From: Halanaerobium hydrogeniformans
GTDB lineage: Bacteria > Bacillota > Halanaerobiia > Halanaerobiales > Halanaerobiaceae
Length of the DNA stretch: 64,000 nt
Reading direction: 5' to 3'
NCBI RefSeq assembly: GCF_000166415.1
Contig: NC_014654.1
Location: forward strand, 2,232,001-2,296,000
Part shown: piece by piece, positions 43,447 through 52,603 of the stretch
Position numbering within the stretch: the stretch's first letter is position 1
Layout: the number at the start of each line of letters is the position of its first letter
Notes under the pieces: model-generated
Told to the model about the DNA's origin: nothing
The model's input: the letters and a program-made list of their open reading frames with translations, nothing else
Database searches by the model: none
Translations under genes and position numbers: made by a program

Positions 43447-43472
43447 AAAACCCTGCTTTAGAAGCCAGGGCA
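43447..43472 (-). terminator. Terminator of the Na+-translocating decarboxylase operon
   Basis: On the minus strand GCCCTGGCTTC and AAAGCAGGG form a stem (CCCTG with CAGGG plus CTT with AAG) followed by TTTTTATT. It lies about 65 bp after the stop codon of the beta-subunit gene. Confidence 0.7.
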
Positions 43473-43534
43473 TAATTTAAGTTGTATTTAGCTAAAAAAC
43501 TTAAGTTTTATTTATATTTTTAATTTATTTAAAC

Positions 43535-44665
43535 TTAACCCAAAATTGCAATTAAAGCACCAGCAGCAATAGCCGAACCAATTACTCCAGCAAAATTAGG
43601 CCCCATAGCATGCATTAAAAGGTGATTAGAAGGGTTTTCTTCCTGTCCTACCTTCTGAACCACTCTAGCAGCCATTGGTACTGCAGATACACCTGCTGCT
43701 CCAATTAAGGGATTAACCTTACCACCGGTTACTCTATGCATAATCTTGCCAAATATAACGCCTGTAGCTGTACCAAAACCAAAAGCAACTAAACCAAGAA
43801 CTATAATCCCAATTGTTTGGGCATTTAAAAAAGCTTCTGCACTTGCAGTCGCTCCAACTGTCAGACCTAAAAACAGGGTTACTATGTTCATTAAAGCATT
43901 CTGAGTTGTTTTTAACAAACGATCAACAACTCCTACCTCTCTCATTAAGTTTCCAAACATTAAACTTCCCAACAGAGGTAAAGCTGTAGGTACCAGCAGT
44001 CCTCCAAGCAGGGTTACTGCAATTGGAAAAATTATTTTTTCTTTTTTATTTACATGTCTTAACTGCTCCATTTTAACTTTTCTTTCTTCATGAGTAGTAA
44101 AAAGTCTCATAATCGGAGGCTGAATAATAGGGACCAGGGCCATATATGAATAAGCCGCAACAGCAATAGGACCCATTAAATGAGGTGCCAGACGACTGGC
44201 AGCAAATATTGCTGTAGGACCATCTGCCCCCCCTATAATCCCAACAGCTCCTGCTTCTGCAGGAGAAAAGCCAAGCGCCAACGCTCCAAAAATAGTCGCA
44301 AAAATCCCAAACTGAGCTGCAGCTCCTAAAAGAGCTGTTTTAGGTTGGGCTATCATCGGACCAAAATCTGTCCAAGCTCCAACACCCATAAAAATAAGAG
44401 GTGGGTAAATACCTAATTTTATACCATAATATAAATAATAAAGCAGCCCACCAATTTGACCATTTTGAGGTTCAGCCATTAAATCACCAAGTGGTAGATT
44501 CACAAGTAGCATCCCAAAACTTATTGGCACCAATAATAATGGCTCATATTTTTTTACAACTGCTAAATATAGCAGGACAAGCGATATCAAAATCATGAAT
44601 AATTGTCCAAATTCCAGATTAACATACCCTGTTGACTGGACAAATAGCGAGATATTATCTAACAT
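43535..44665 (-). CDS. mmdB: Na+-translocating decarboxylase beta subunit
   Basis: A 376-residue integral membrane subunit of the OadB/MmdB/GcdB family, with about nine membrane segments. The conserved [21 protein letters not shown] region carries the Asp that couples biotin decarboxylation to Na+ export. [43 protein letters not shown] and [20 protein letters not shown] are the other family blocks. It is the last gene of a four-gene operon with the carrier, small subunit and carboxyltransferase. The symbol follows the carboxyltransferase type and is tentative. Confidence 0.92.
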   Translation of the reverse strand: MLDNISLFVQSTGYVNLEFGQLFMILISLVLLYLAVVKKYEPLLLVPISFGMLLVNLPLGDLMAEPQNGQIGGLLYYLYYGIKLGIYPPLIFMGVGAWTDFGPMIAQPKTALLGAAAQFGIFATIFGALALGFSPAEAGAVGIIGGADGPTAIFAASRLAPHLMGPIAVAAYSYMALVPIIQPPIMRLFTTHEERKVKMEQLRHVNKKEKIIFPIAVTLLGGLLVPTALPLLGSLMFGNLMREVGVVDRLLKTTQNALMNIVTLFLGLTVGATASAEAFLNAQTIGIIVLGLVAFGFGTATGVIFGKIMHRVTGGKVNPLIGAAGVSAVPMAARVVQKVGQEENPSNHLLMHAMGPNFAGVIGSAIAAGALIAILG

Positions 44666-44676
44666 TATTTTGCCTC

Positions 44677-45111
44677 CTACTCAAGTACCAGCAGTAAATC
44701 TTCTGCATCTACACTGTCTCCAGCTCTAACATGGATTTCTTTTACAAGGCCAGCTTTAGGTGAAGTGATCTCATTTTCCATTTTCATAGCTTCTAAAACC
44801 ATTAAAAGATCACCTTTCTTTACACTATCACCTTTAGTTACATCTACTTCAAGTATACTACCAGGCATAGGTGCAATAATATCACCATTAGAAGATATCC
44901 TATCTAAAGGAAGCTCATCTTTAGATTGTTTTGACTTTTTACTTTGACTCTTAATCGAGCCAGTACTCTTTGAAACAGTTTTACTTTTAGTAGAAGCAGA
45001 CTGAACAGTGTTTTGGGAAGCAGAACTTTCGATAGCTCCACTTTCATCTGCAATTTCTTCTATGTTAACAATAAATTCTTCTCCATCTACCTCAACTCTA
45101 AATTTTTTCAT
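44677..45111 (-). CDS. Biotin carboxyl carrier protein of the decarboxylase
   Basis: A 144-residue protein with a short N-terminal domain, a flexible Ser/Lys-rich linker (about 27-70), and a C-terminal biotinyl domain with the biotin lysine in [11 protein letters not shown] and the lead motif [14 protein letters not shown]. The domain carries CO2 from the carboxyltransferase to the membrane subunit. The linker replaces the Pro/Ala-rich linker usual in this family. It lies 11 bp before the beta-subunit gene. Confidence 0.93.
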   Translation of the reverse strand: MKKFRVEVDGEEFIVNIEEIADESGAIESSASQNTVQSASTKSKTVSKSTGSIKSQSKKSKQSKDELPLDRISSNGDIIAPMPGSILEVDVTKGDSVKKGDLLMVLEAMKMENEITSPKAGLVKEIHVRAGDSVDAEDLLLVLE

Positions 45112-45126
45112 TATCTATTTCAGCTC

Positions 45127-45420
45127 CTATCTTTTCCAGTTTTGATTTCTTTTTTTAATAGATATTATCCTATAACTTTTCTTATCTGAGAGCATTTGAT
45201 ATACTGCTGCGGTAATTGCAGCTGCTTTTTTTCTGCGCAATCCATCCAATTCAGGCTCGTTATTTTCCCTTTGCTCTTTTAATGGAACCTTTTTTCGCAT
45301 TTCTTTGGGCCCAAGTATTTTTCCACTAAAATATAGAAAAACTGAGAGTAAATAAAGGGAAAGAAAAACTGTTCCCAGACCTATTATCAAAAGTTCAAGA
45401 CCGAACGCAAAGTTTTCCAT
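45127..45420 (-). CDS. Small membrane subunit of Na+-translocating decarboxylase (OadG/MmdD-like)
   Basis: A 97-residue protein with one membrane helix at residues about 8-30 (LLIIGLGTVFLSLYLLSVFLYF) and a basic cytoplasmic tail with AAAITAAVYQML. That layout is the gamma/delta subunit (OadG, MmdD, GcdD), which holds the complex together. Sequence similarity is low in this family, so the call leans on its position between carboxyltransferase and biotin carrier genes. Confidence 0.82.
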   Translation of the reverse strand: MENFAFGLELLIIGLGTVFLSLYLLSVFLYFSGKILGPKEMRKKVPLKEQRENNEPELDGLRRKKAAAITAAVYQMLSDKKSYRIISIKKRNQNWKR

Positions 45421-45460
45421 ACTTTCACCTACTTTTTTCTTTTCTTATCTCAATTTTATC

Positions 45461-47011
45461 TTATAAAGGAATGTTTCCATGTTTTTTATCAGTACTATCT
45501 TCATGTTTATTAATCATCATTTCAAGTCCATTAATAAGTTTTGCTCTACTCTCTTCCATTTCGATAACATCATTGATCATACCTCTTTTAGCAGAAATAT
45601 ATGGATTAGCAAAATTATTACGGTACTCATCAATCTTTTGCTGTCTTAAGTCTTCAGGATCATCTGCAGCAGCTATTTCTCTCCTATATATTACATTAGC
45701 TGCTCCACCAGGTCCCATTACAGCGATTTCTGCAATTGGCCAGGCATAAACAAGGTCAGCTCTAACTGAACGACTTCCCATGGCAATATAGGCTCCACCA
45801 TATGCCTTTCTCATTATTAAAGTTATTTTCGGCACTGTTGCCTCAGAATAAGCATAAAGAACTTTAGCTCCATGTCTGATAACTCCACCATATTCCTGTT
45901 CAGTACCCGGCATATAGCCAGGAACATCAACCAATGATACAATAGGAATATTAAAACTGTCTAAAAAACGAATAAATCTTGCTATTTTAGTAGAAGTATC
46001 AATATCAAGGCAGCCAGCAAGATGTTTGGGCTGATTGGCTACTATACCTACACTTCGTCCATTTAGTCTAGCAAATCCTATAACTGCATTTTCAGCGAAA
46101 TAAGGTTGAACTTCTAAAAAGCTTCCTTTGTCAACTAAAATATCAATTACATCTCTAACATCATATGACTTTTTTGCATCTTCTTTAACAATCTCTTTTA
46201 GTTCTTCAGTGCTGCGGGCCGGATCATCATCTGTAGCAAAAACTTCTGCTTCCTCTTTGTAATTATCAGGTATGTAAGATAATAATAATCTAATTTTATC
46301 TAAAGCTGCTTCTTCATTATCTTCCATAAAATGAGCTACACCACTCAGCTTATTGTGGGTTTCTGCACCACCAAGATCTTCAGCTGTAACTTCTTCACCG
46401 GTTACAGATTTGATTACTCCAGGACCGGTGATAAACATTTTACTTGTTTTATCAACCATAAAAATAAAATCTGTGATAGCAGGTGAATATACAGCACCTC
46501 CGGCACAGGGACCTAAAATCGCCGAAATCTGTGGCACAACTCCAGAAGCCTTTGTATTACGATAAAAAATCTCTCCATAACCATTTAAGGCATCTATTCC
46601 CTCGTTAATTCTTGCGCCTCCTGAATCATTAAGCCCTATAATAGGAGCTCCATTTTTAAGGGCAAGGTCCATTACTGCCTGTATTTTTTGCGAATGAGCC
46701 TCACCAACTGATCCACCCATTACTGTAAAATCCTGGGCATAAACATATACAAGACGATTATCTATTGTTCCATAACCAACTACTACACCCTCACCAGGAA
46801 CATCTTTTTCATCCATTCCCAGAGAGGTACTACGATTTTCCATAAACATATTTAATTCGTTAAAAGAACCATCATCAAGCAAATAATCCAGTCTTTCTCT
46901 GGCCGTTTTTTTGCCTTTAGCATGCTGCTTTTCAATTCTTTCTTTTCCTCCACCAAGCCTTATCTTTTCTTTTTTATTTTCTAGTGAATTTTCTTTGTCT
47001 TCTACTGTCAT
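45461..47011 (-). CDS. mmdA: Carboxyltransferase subunit, methylmalonyl-CoA decarboxylase type
   Basis: A 516-residue acyl-CoA carboxyltransferase of the PccB/MmdA family. It contains the two crotonase-like halves with GGSVGEAHSQKIQ, LNDSGGARINEGIDALNGYGEIF, ILGPCAGGAVYSPAITDFIFMV in the first, and GYMPGTEQEYGGVIRHGAKVLYAYSEATVP and MRKAYGGAYIAMGSR in the second. With the three downstream genes it forms a biotin-dependent, Na+-pumping decarboxylase. Propionate-forming methylmalonyl-CoA decarboxylation is the most likely reaction; glutaconyl-CoA use is less likely because GcdA differs. It is the first gene of the operon. Confidence 0.93.
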   Translation of the reverse strand: MTVEDKENSLENKKEKIRLGGGKERIEKQHAKGKKTARERLDYLLDDGSFNELNMFMENRSTSLGMDEKDVPGEGVVVGYGTIDNRLVYVYAQDFTVMGGSVGEAHSQKIQAVMDLALKNGAPIIGLNDSGGARINEGIDALNGYGEIFYRNTKASGVVPQISAILGPCAGGAVYSPAITDFIFMVDKTSKMFITGPGVIKSVTGEEVTAEDLGGAETHNKLSGVAHFMEDNEEAALDKIRLLLSYIPDNYKEEAEVFATDDDPARSTEELKEIVKEDAKKSYDVRDVIDILVDKGSFLEVQPYFAENAVIGFARLNGRSVGIVANQPKHLAGCLDIDTSTKIARFIRFLDSFNIPIVSLVDVPGYMPGTEQEYGGVIRHGAKVLYAYSEATVPKITLIMRKAYGGAYIAMGSRSVRADLVYAWPIAEIAVMGPGGAANVIYRREIAAADDPEDLRQQKIDEYRNNFANPYISAKRGMINDVIEMEESRAKLINGLEMMINKHEDSTDKKHGNIPL

Positions 47012-47244
47012 TCTTTTTCCTCCTTAACAAGTGGTATATAAACTAAAAGTCAATACTTCACCACTGAATATAGGGTGAACAAAAAAGTTTAATAAAATTT
47101 ATTACTTGACACATAATTAAAGCATAAGTTTAATTTCAATTAATAGACACCATTAAGGATAGCAAAAAACTGACTATAAGTCAACTTACAATTAATTTTT
47201 TAATATAATTTGTTGTTTTTTTGATAATAATTATTTAAAAAGTC

Positions 47245-48060
47245 TTAATCAACAATTCTTTTTGCCCCACTATAAATGTTCATTCTCTGGCCCCGACAAA
47301 ACCCAATTAAAGTTAGGTTGCTGTCTAACGCCAAATCTAAAGCAGCCTCAGTTGGAGCAGAACGCGAAACCAAAAAAGGAATTTTCTGTCTAATAATTTT
47401 TATAATCATCTCTGAAGAAATTCTACCACTAGTTAAAAATATTTTATCTTCTAAGTTAAGCTCATTAAGCAATGATTCTCCAATGATTTTATCAACGGTA
47501 TTGTGGCGGCCAATATCTTCAGCGGAATAGATTATTTTTTCTGAAGATGCTAGAGCAGATATGTGAGTTCCTCCGGTTTTATAAAAATAAGTAGATTTTT
47601 CTTCAAATTTTTTCATTAAATTTAAAATATTTTCAGCAGAAATAATTTGAGTACTCTCTGTCTTCGGTAAAAGCTCATAACCTTCGATATTTATAAAGCT
47701 AGAACCGCAACTTGAACCTAAAACAACCTTTCTTTGCCTGAATTTTTCAATATTAAAATCTACTTCAAGTTTTAAATGAACTTCTTTTTCTTTATTTTTA
47801 TATTCAATTTCTTTAATTTGTGATGCCTTCTGAATTATTCCTTCTGCTGCTAAATATCCGGTAATCAGTTCTTTGCTTTTTTCTTTTAATCTCATTAATG
47901 TTAAAATCTCATAGTTTTCAATGAATATCGTTAATGGGATTTCGCGAATCAACAAATCTTTTTTTTCTATAAATTTTTTATTTTTATATTCTTTAATTTT
48001 TCTACTTTTAAAAATATCTTTTTCTGTATCATTAAAATTATTAGATTTAAAATCGCTCAT
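47245..48060 (-). CDS. fdhD: Formate dehydrogenase accessory sulfurtransferase FdhD, atypical
   Basis: A 271-residue FdhD. The N-terminal part has EIPLTIFIENYEILTLMR, and the C-terminal part has SAEDIGRHNTVDKIIGESLL and LTSGRISSEMIIKI, GRHN and SGR being diagnostic. FdhD moves sulfur from IscS/SufS to the molybdenum cofactor of formate dehydrogenase. Its CxxC loop reads GSSCGSSFI, so the first Cys remains and the second is Ser. The first Cys is the one needed in E. coli. No formate dehydrogenase gene is nearby. It stands alone. Confidence 0.88.
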   Translation of the reverse strand: MSDFKSNNFNDTEKDIFKSRKIKEYKNKKFIEKKDLLIREIPLTIFIENYEILTLMRLKEKSKELITGYLAAEGIIQKASQIKEIEYKNKEKEVHLKLEVDFNIEKFRQRKVVLGSSCGSSFINIEGYELLPKTESTQIISAENILNLMKKFEEKSTYFYKTGGTHISALASSEKIIYSAEDIGRHNTVDKIIGESLLNELNLEDKIFLTSGRISSEMIIKIIRQKIPFLVSRSAPTEAALDLALDSNLTLIGFCRGQRMNIYSGAKRIVD

Positions 48061-48380
48061 AATAATTATCTCCTTTTAAAATTTGATTATTAAATCTTTA
48101 GAATTCTTATGTTTATTTAGTTCTCTAACAATAATTATTAACCTTTATTTATTTTATGAAAATAGCTTAAATCTAATTCTTTTCCCTGTTGTACAGACAT
48201 CCATCGCAAAAAATCTCAATCCACTTTTACGATTAAATTAATTAATTAGCTTTCCATAATAATTAATAGCACAAAAAGTGTAATGACTCGCCATAGAAAA
48301 AGCAGCTCCCTAATGGAAACTGCTCTAGTCTTTCTGCTTTTTAAATTTTCGTTTTTTCACATCTTTCTCAAATCATACCG
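48061..48380. other. Intergenic region between fdhD and the iron(III) transporter operon
   Basis: A 320-bp A/T-rich stretch between two minus-strand units. It holds the terminator of the transporter operon at 48301-48324. Otherwise I see no convincing promoter, RNA structure or reading frame. Confidence 0.6.
48301..48324 (-). terminator. Terminator of the iron(III) transporter operon
   Basis: On the minus strand AGCAGTTTCC and GGGAGCTGCT make a 10-bp stem with two G-U pairs and an ATTA loop, followed by TTTTTC. It lies about 57 bp after the ATPase gene. Confidence 0.8.
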
Positions 48381-49436
48381 TCAGTTGATAACAGCCGTAA
48401 AATCTGATAAAACTTTAAAACTTACTCGTTGTCCTTTTTCTACCTGTAATTCAGGGTGAACATGAACTAAAATCTGTCGTTTTTTATTTTTCTTATCTGT
48501 ATCCGCTGAAATTAAAACATCAATATTTGTACCCTTATAAGAACTGTTTTCAACAACTCCTGTAATATTTCCATTTTGGTCAAGCTCAAAACTATCAGGC
48601 CTAATCGAAACTGCTACCTTATCTCCCGCTTTTTTGCCATGAGTATGGTTACAGGGGACTATACCAATCTCAGTAATAATTCTATTATTACTTTCTGCTA
48701 TAACTCCTTCTAAAATATTTGATTGTCCAACAAAAGAAGCAACAAAATTACTTTCAGGATACTGATAAATTTCTCTGGGAGTACCCTGCTGCTCTATTTC
48801 TCCGCCATTCATTACAATAATCTTATCAGATATAGTTAAAGCTTCTACCTGATCATGAGTAACAAAAATAGCTGTTGCTTTACTTTTTTTAATAATAGCA
48901 GTTACCTCTTTTCGCATTTTATCTCTTAAATTAACATCAAGATTACTAAATGGCTCATCAAGCAGTACAAGAAGAGGGTCTAACACTAAAGATCTAGCTA
49001 AAGCTACCCGCTGCTGTTGACCTCCAGAAAGTTCAGCAGGATATTGTTTTTCCATTCCTGAAAGGCCAACAAGCTCTATGGTTGAAAGGATTTTATTTTT
49101 CTTTTTAGATTTTTCTTTAGATCTAAACCCAAAAGCCACATTCTGATAAACTGTTAAATGAGGGAAAAGAGCATAATCTTGAAAAACCATTCCAATACCT
49201 CTTTTATCAGGACTTAAATAGTGATTTTCACCTACGACTGTCTTTCCCCTAAGAGTAATTACTCCCTTATCAGGTCTTTCTAGACCTGCAATCAATCGCA
49301 ATAAAGTAGTTTTTCCACAACCACTTGGCCCTAAAAGAGAAAATATTTCTCCTTCTTTAACTCCAAAACTAACATTTTTTACAGCTTCAATACAGCCATT
49401 ATAAGTTTTGGAAATATTTTTTAATTTAATTATCAT
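48381..49436 (-). CDS. fbpC: Iron(III) ABC transporter ATP-binding protein
   Basis: A 351-residue ABC ATPase of the FbpC/PotA type: Walker A GPSGCGKTT, Q-loop FQDYALFPHLTVYQNV, signature LSGGQQQRVALAR, Walker B LVLLDEPFSNLD, H-loop THDQ, then a TOBE domain (about 280-350). It is the last gene of binding protein, permease, ATPase. The fused permease and Fur box upstream point to iron(III). Thiamine or sulfate transport is a less likely alternative. Confidence 0.9.
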   Translation of the reverse strand: MIIKLKNISKTYNGCIEAVKNVSFGVKEGEIFSLLGPSGCGKTTLLRLIAGLERPDKGVITLRGKTVVGENHYLSPDKRGIGMVFQDYALFPHLTVYQNVAFGFRSKEKSKKKNKILSTIELVGLSGMEKQYPAELSGGQQQRVALARSLVLDPLLVLLDEPFSNLDVNLRDKMRKEVTAIIKKSKATAIFVTHDQVEALTISDKIIVMNGGEIEQQGTPREIYQYPESNFVASFVGQSNILEGVIAESNNRIITEIGIVPCNHTHGKKAGDKVAVSIRPDSFELDQNGNITGVVENSSYKGTNIDVLISADTDKKNKKRQILVHVHPELQVEKGQRVSFKVLSDFTAVIN

Positions 49437-49522
49437 TTTATAATAACACCCCGGAATAAATACTTAAATTTTAAAACTCAATTGAGAAAAAATAGTCCAA
49501 TAATTACTTAGCAAAAAGTTGA

Positions 49523-51154
49523 CTATTCATTCTGCTTAAATAAAATCCACATTGAAAAAGAAGAAATAATTAAAAGCAATAAAGCTGGTCCAGCAGCTCT
49601 AGCATAAAAAGCTTCAGAAGTTGCATTCCAGATTTCAGTTGTCAGAGTTCTAAAACCAATTGGACTTAATAATAATGTTGCAGGTAGTTCCTTCATAGCT
49701 GTTAAAAAAACTAAAGCAACTGCACTTAAAATTCCTGGTTTAATAAGTGGTAAAGTAATTTTAACCAAAACTCTAAACTTAGAACTCCCCAGGGTTGAAG
49801 CTGCATCTTCAATGTTCGGTCCCAGTTGTAGCAATGAATTTCTCAGTGGGCCCATTGCCTGAGGCAAAAATAAAATAACATAGGCAAAAATTAATAAAGG
49901 TAAAGTCTGATAAATTCCAATTGCATAATTTGCAGCAAAAAAGACTAAGGCTAAGGCAACTACTATCCCTGGCAGGGCGAAAGCTACATAGGTCATTTTT
50001 TCTAATAAATTAGTAACCTTACTTTTATAACGGGTTATTAATATTGCCAGTGGAACTGTTACAATAACGCCTACAATAGCTGCTAGTCCAGAAACATAAA
50101 ATGAATTTAGGGCAGCCTGCCAGCGTAATATAAAGGCTTCTCCATGAATTAAGCCTCTAATTAACCAGTATAAAATAACTCCTGTTGGTAAAACTAAAGA
50201 AAAAAACACAACTACTGATAGGAAAATTAGAGCTGGTATTTTAGCTTTACCTAATTTTATTTTTTTAGCTACACATCTGCTCCCACTTCCAACTTTATAA
50301 TATCTTGCTTTAGTTCTGCTCCACATTTCGAAACTTAAAATTATCACAGTTAATAGAACCAATAATAAAGCAAGAGCTGAAGCATAGTGACGATTAAATG
50401 AAGACTGATACTGAACATAAATAGCCCTTGTAAATGAGTTGAACTGTAAAAGAGAAACAGCAGCAAAATCACTTAAAGTATAAAGAGCCACCATTAATCC
50501 CCCAGCCATTATAGCCGGTCTTAACTGAGGTAGCACAACTTTCCAGAATATTTTCCAGGGACTTTTGCCCATTGTCTGGGCTGCTTCTTCTAAAGCGGAG
50601 TCCATTCCCTGCAAAGCTCCTCTTACAGATAATAGTACATAAGGATAGCTCAACAAAGTCAGTAAAAGCCATGCTCCTCTAAAACCATAAATTTCTGGTA
50701 CATAAAAAATATTTAATCCATTTCTTAAAAAATTATGAACAATTCCTCCATACCCAAAAGCAGCTACAAAAGCAAAACCACCAACAAGTGAAGGAATTAC
50801 AAGGGGCAGCATAGTCAATACAGTCCAGATTCTGGCACCAGGTAAATCTGTTCTTACAGTTAGATAAGCTATTGGAACAGCAATTACTATACTGCTTAAA
50901 GTTACAGAAGCTGCCAGTTTGACAGTATTCAAAAGCACTGAAAAAGTTCTTTCTCTTAATAATAGATTAAGAAAATTTTCTGTACCCCAGGCTCTTATAA
51001 AGAGATAAATCAAAGGTAAAGACATAGCAGTTGTTAATAAAAAAACCGGAATTAATATAAACAAAGAGGCCTGGAAAGGCCATATTTCATGGCCCTTCCA
51101 GTATATTTTTTGGATTAAATTCTTGAAATTATTTTTTTCTACATCAGTATTCAT
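49523..51154 (-). CDS. fbpB: Iron(III) ABC transporter permease, double-length
   Basis: A 543-residue permease that is two fused BPD-type halves with about twelve membrane segments, as in FbpB/SfuB. Each half has an EAA loop: LEEAAQTMGKSPWKIFWKVVLPQLRPA near residue 200 and IEDAASTLGSSKFRVLVKITLPLIKPG near residue 470. It starts exactly at the end of the binding-protein gene (shared base at 51154), so the two are tightly coupled. An 86-bp gap separates it from the ATPase gene. Confidence 0.9.
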   Translation of the reverse strand: MNTDVEKNNFKNLIQKIYWKGHEIWPFQASLFILIPVFLLTTAMSLPLIYLFIRAWGTENFLNLLLRERTFSVLLNTVKLAASVTLSSIVIAVPIAYLTVRTDLPGARIWTVLTMLPLVIPSLVGGFAFVAAFGYGGIVHNFLRNGLNIFYVPEIYGFRGAWLLLTLLSYPYVLLSVRGALQGMDSALEEAAQTMGKSPWKIFWKVVLPQLRPAIMAGGLMVALYTLSDFAAVSLLQFNSFTRAIYVQYQSSFNRHYASALALLLVLLTVIILSFEMWSRTKARYYKVGSGSRCVAKKIKLGKAKIPALIFLSVVVFFSLVLPTGVILYWLIRGLIHGEAFILRWQAALNSFYVSGLAAIVGVIVTVPLAILITRYKSKVTNLLEKMTYVAFALPGIVVALALVFFAANYAIGIYQTLPLLIFAYVILFLPQAMGPLRNSLLQLGPNIEDAASTLGSSKFRVLVKITLPLIKPGILSAVALVFLTAMKELPATLLLSPIGFRTLTTEIWNATSEAFYARAAGPALLLLIISSFSMWILFKQNE

Positions 51155-52167
51155 TATAAAACTCCTACATCAAATAGTAAATCTAAAGTTCCTTCTAAGT
51201 CTTCTAAATTACTTAAATCAATATCAGGTGCATTAATCTCTTCTAAAGGAACAATTAAAGGATCATCAATACTTAAGTCCTCAATAACAGGATATTCACT
51301 ATTTGCTTTAATAAAGTATTCCTGAACATCCTCTCTTAAAATAAATTCGAGAAAGCTATTAATAGCTTCATTATCTCTTGCAACATCTAATACACCAATA
51401 CCGGCGATATTGATCATTGCTCCAGCATCATTTTCTGTATATAAATGTCTAACCGGAAAATCTTCTCCCTGTTCTGCAATAAAACGGAATAAATAATAGT
51501 GATTTGCAAACCCAATATGAACTTCTCCTCTACCTACAGCATCAACTGTGGTAGTATTATTTCTATATTCTCGAGGTTGATTGGCAACAATCCCCCGCAG
51601 CCATTCTTCAGCTCTTTCTTCTCCTTCTAATACTCTTAAAGCAGTTACAAAAGCCTGAAAAGAACCATTAGTTGGTGCCCAGCCAATTCTACCTTGCCAT
51701 TCTTCATCTAAAAAACCCCAGATAGTATCTGGAAGTTCAGCTTCATCTACATAATCAGTATTATAAGCTACAACTCTTGCTCTTCCAGAAGTACCTAGCC
51801 AGAGGCCTTCCTGAGATCGGAGTCGAGAATCAACTTTATTTAAATATTCTTCAGGCAATTCAACCAGTCTGTCATTATCAGCCAGCGCACCTAAGGCACC
51901 CGCATCCTGAGCAAAGAAAATATCAGCAGGACTGTTCTGGCCTTCTTCTAAAATAGTTGCAGCAAGTTCTGCTGTTCCACCATAATTAACATTTATCTCA
52001 ATTCCTGTTTCTTCTGTAAACATTTCGAAAACAGGACCGATTAAATTTTCTGATCTGCCAGAATAAATAGTAATTTCTGCTGCTTCAGCCCCTAAAGCTG
52101 TAAAAGTAAGACTAGAAAATAGAATGGCTATTGTTAAGACAGTTAATATTTTTTTTGAAAGGTTCAT
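51154..52167 (-). CDS. fbpA: Iron(III) ABC transporter substrate-binding protein
   Basis: A 337-residue exported binding protein. A signal peptide (1-27) is followed by EITIYSGRSENLIGPVFEMF, GGTAELAATILEEGQNSPADIFFAQDAGALGAL and EGLWLGTSGRARVVAYNTD, all typical of the FutA/FbpA group. The paired tyrosine region is HYYLFRF, where FbpA has the YY iron ligands. It is the first gene of the operon, preceded by a consensus promoter with a Fur box and a leader hairpin. Confidence 0.9.
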   Translation of the reverse strand: MNLSKKILTVLTIAILFSSLTFTALGAEAAEITIYSGRSENLIGPVFEMFTEETGIEINVNYGGTAELAATILEEGQNSPADIFFAQDAGALGALADNDRLVELPEEYLNKVDSRLRSQEGLWLGTSGRARVVAYNTDYVDEAELPDTIWGFLDEEWQGRIGWAPTNGSFQAFVTALRVLEGEERAEEWLRGIVANQPREYRNNTTTVDAVGRGEVHIGFANHYYLFRFIAEQGEDFPVRHLYTENDAGAMINIAGIGVLDVARDNEAINSFLEFILREDVQEYFIKANSEYPVIEDLSIDDPLIVPLEEINAPDIDLSNLEDLEGTLDLLFDVGVL

Positions 52168-52250
52168 AATCTACCTCCATAATTTTATTTAATGTAATTT
52201 TTGATAATAGTAGTAATCATATCTGTTTAGTCAAGTTTAGTTTGTAAATT

Positions 52251-52274
52251 AAACACAGCCTTTTAGCTGTGTTT
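52251..52274. promoter_or_regulatory. Hairpin in the fbpA leader
   Basis: AAACACAGC and GCTGTGTTT form a perfect 9-bp stem with a 6-nt loop (CTTTTA on the plus strand), about 90 bp before the fbpA start and inside the predicted transcript. On the minus strand it is followed by AATTTAC, so it is a poor terminator. It may be an RNA-stability or attenuation element. Confidence 0.45.
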
Positions 52275-52401
52275 TCTACATTAGAAATTTTAACTATTTA
52301 CTATATTCTTTTGCTTTTTTTATTTTGGTTTTTTTAATATAAGCATTTAACCTTGATATATATTATAATTTTTTTCTTAACTTTTTAAACTAATAGCGAT
52401 T

Positions 52402-52450
52402 GAAAACCATTATCATCTAGAATTATATTATATCTTTATATTGTTGTCAA
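52402..52450 (-). promoter_or_regulatory. Fur-box promoter of the iron(III) transporter operon
   Basis: On the minus strand a perfect TTGACA (52450-52445) and a perfect TATAAT (52428-52423) are 16 bases apart. Just downstream TGATAATGGTTTTCA (52416-52402) matches the 7-1-7 Fur box TGATAATnATTATCA at 12 of 14 positions. It overlaps the expected start site, as expected for iron-dependent repression. The leader to the fbpA ATG is about 245 nt. Confidence 0.75.
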
Positions 52451-52553
52451 GTGCACGCTGTGTTTATAATTATACACATTTTGTCTATTTAATCTGTTTT
52501 GTCTTAATTCATTTCTGGCTGCTAGTAATATAAACATCAAGCAAATCCAAAAA

Positions 52554-52575
52554 GAGCAGCTGAAAACAGCTGCTC
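52554..52575 (-). terminator. Terminator of the DegV gene
   Basis: GAGCAGCTG and CAGCTGCTC form a perfect 9-bp stem with a 4-nt loop, followed on the minus strand by TTTTTGG. It lies about 30 bp after the stop codon. Confidence 0.9.
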
Positions 52576-52603
52576 AAATAATCATTTATTCCTTTGATGA
52601 TTT

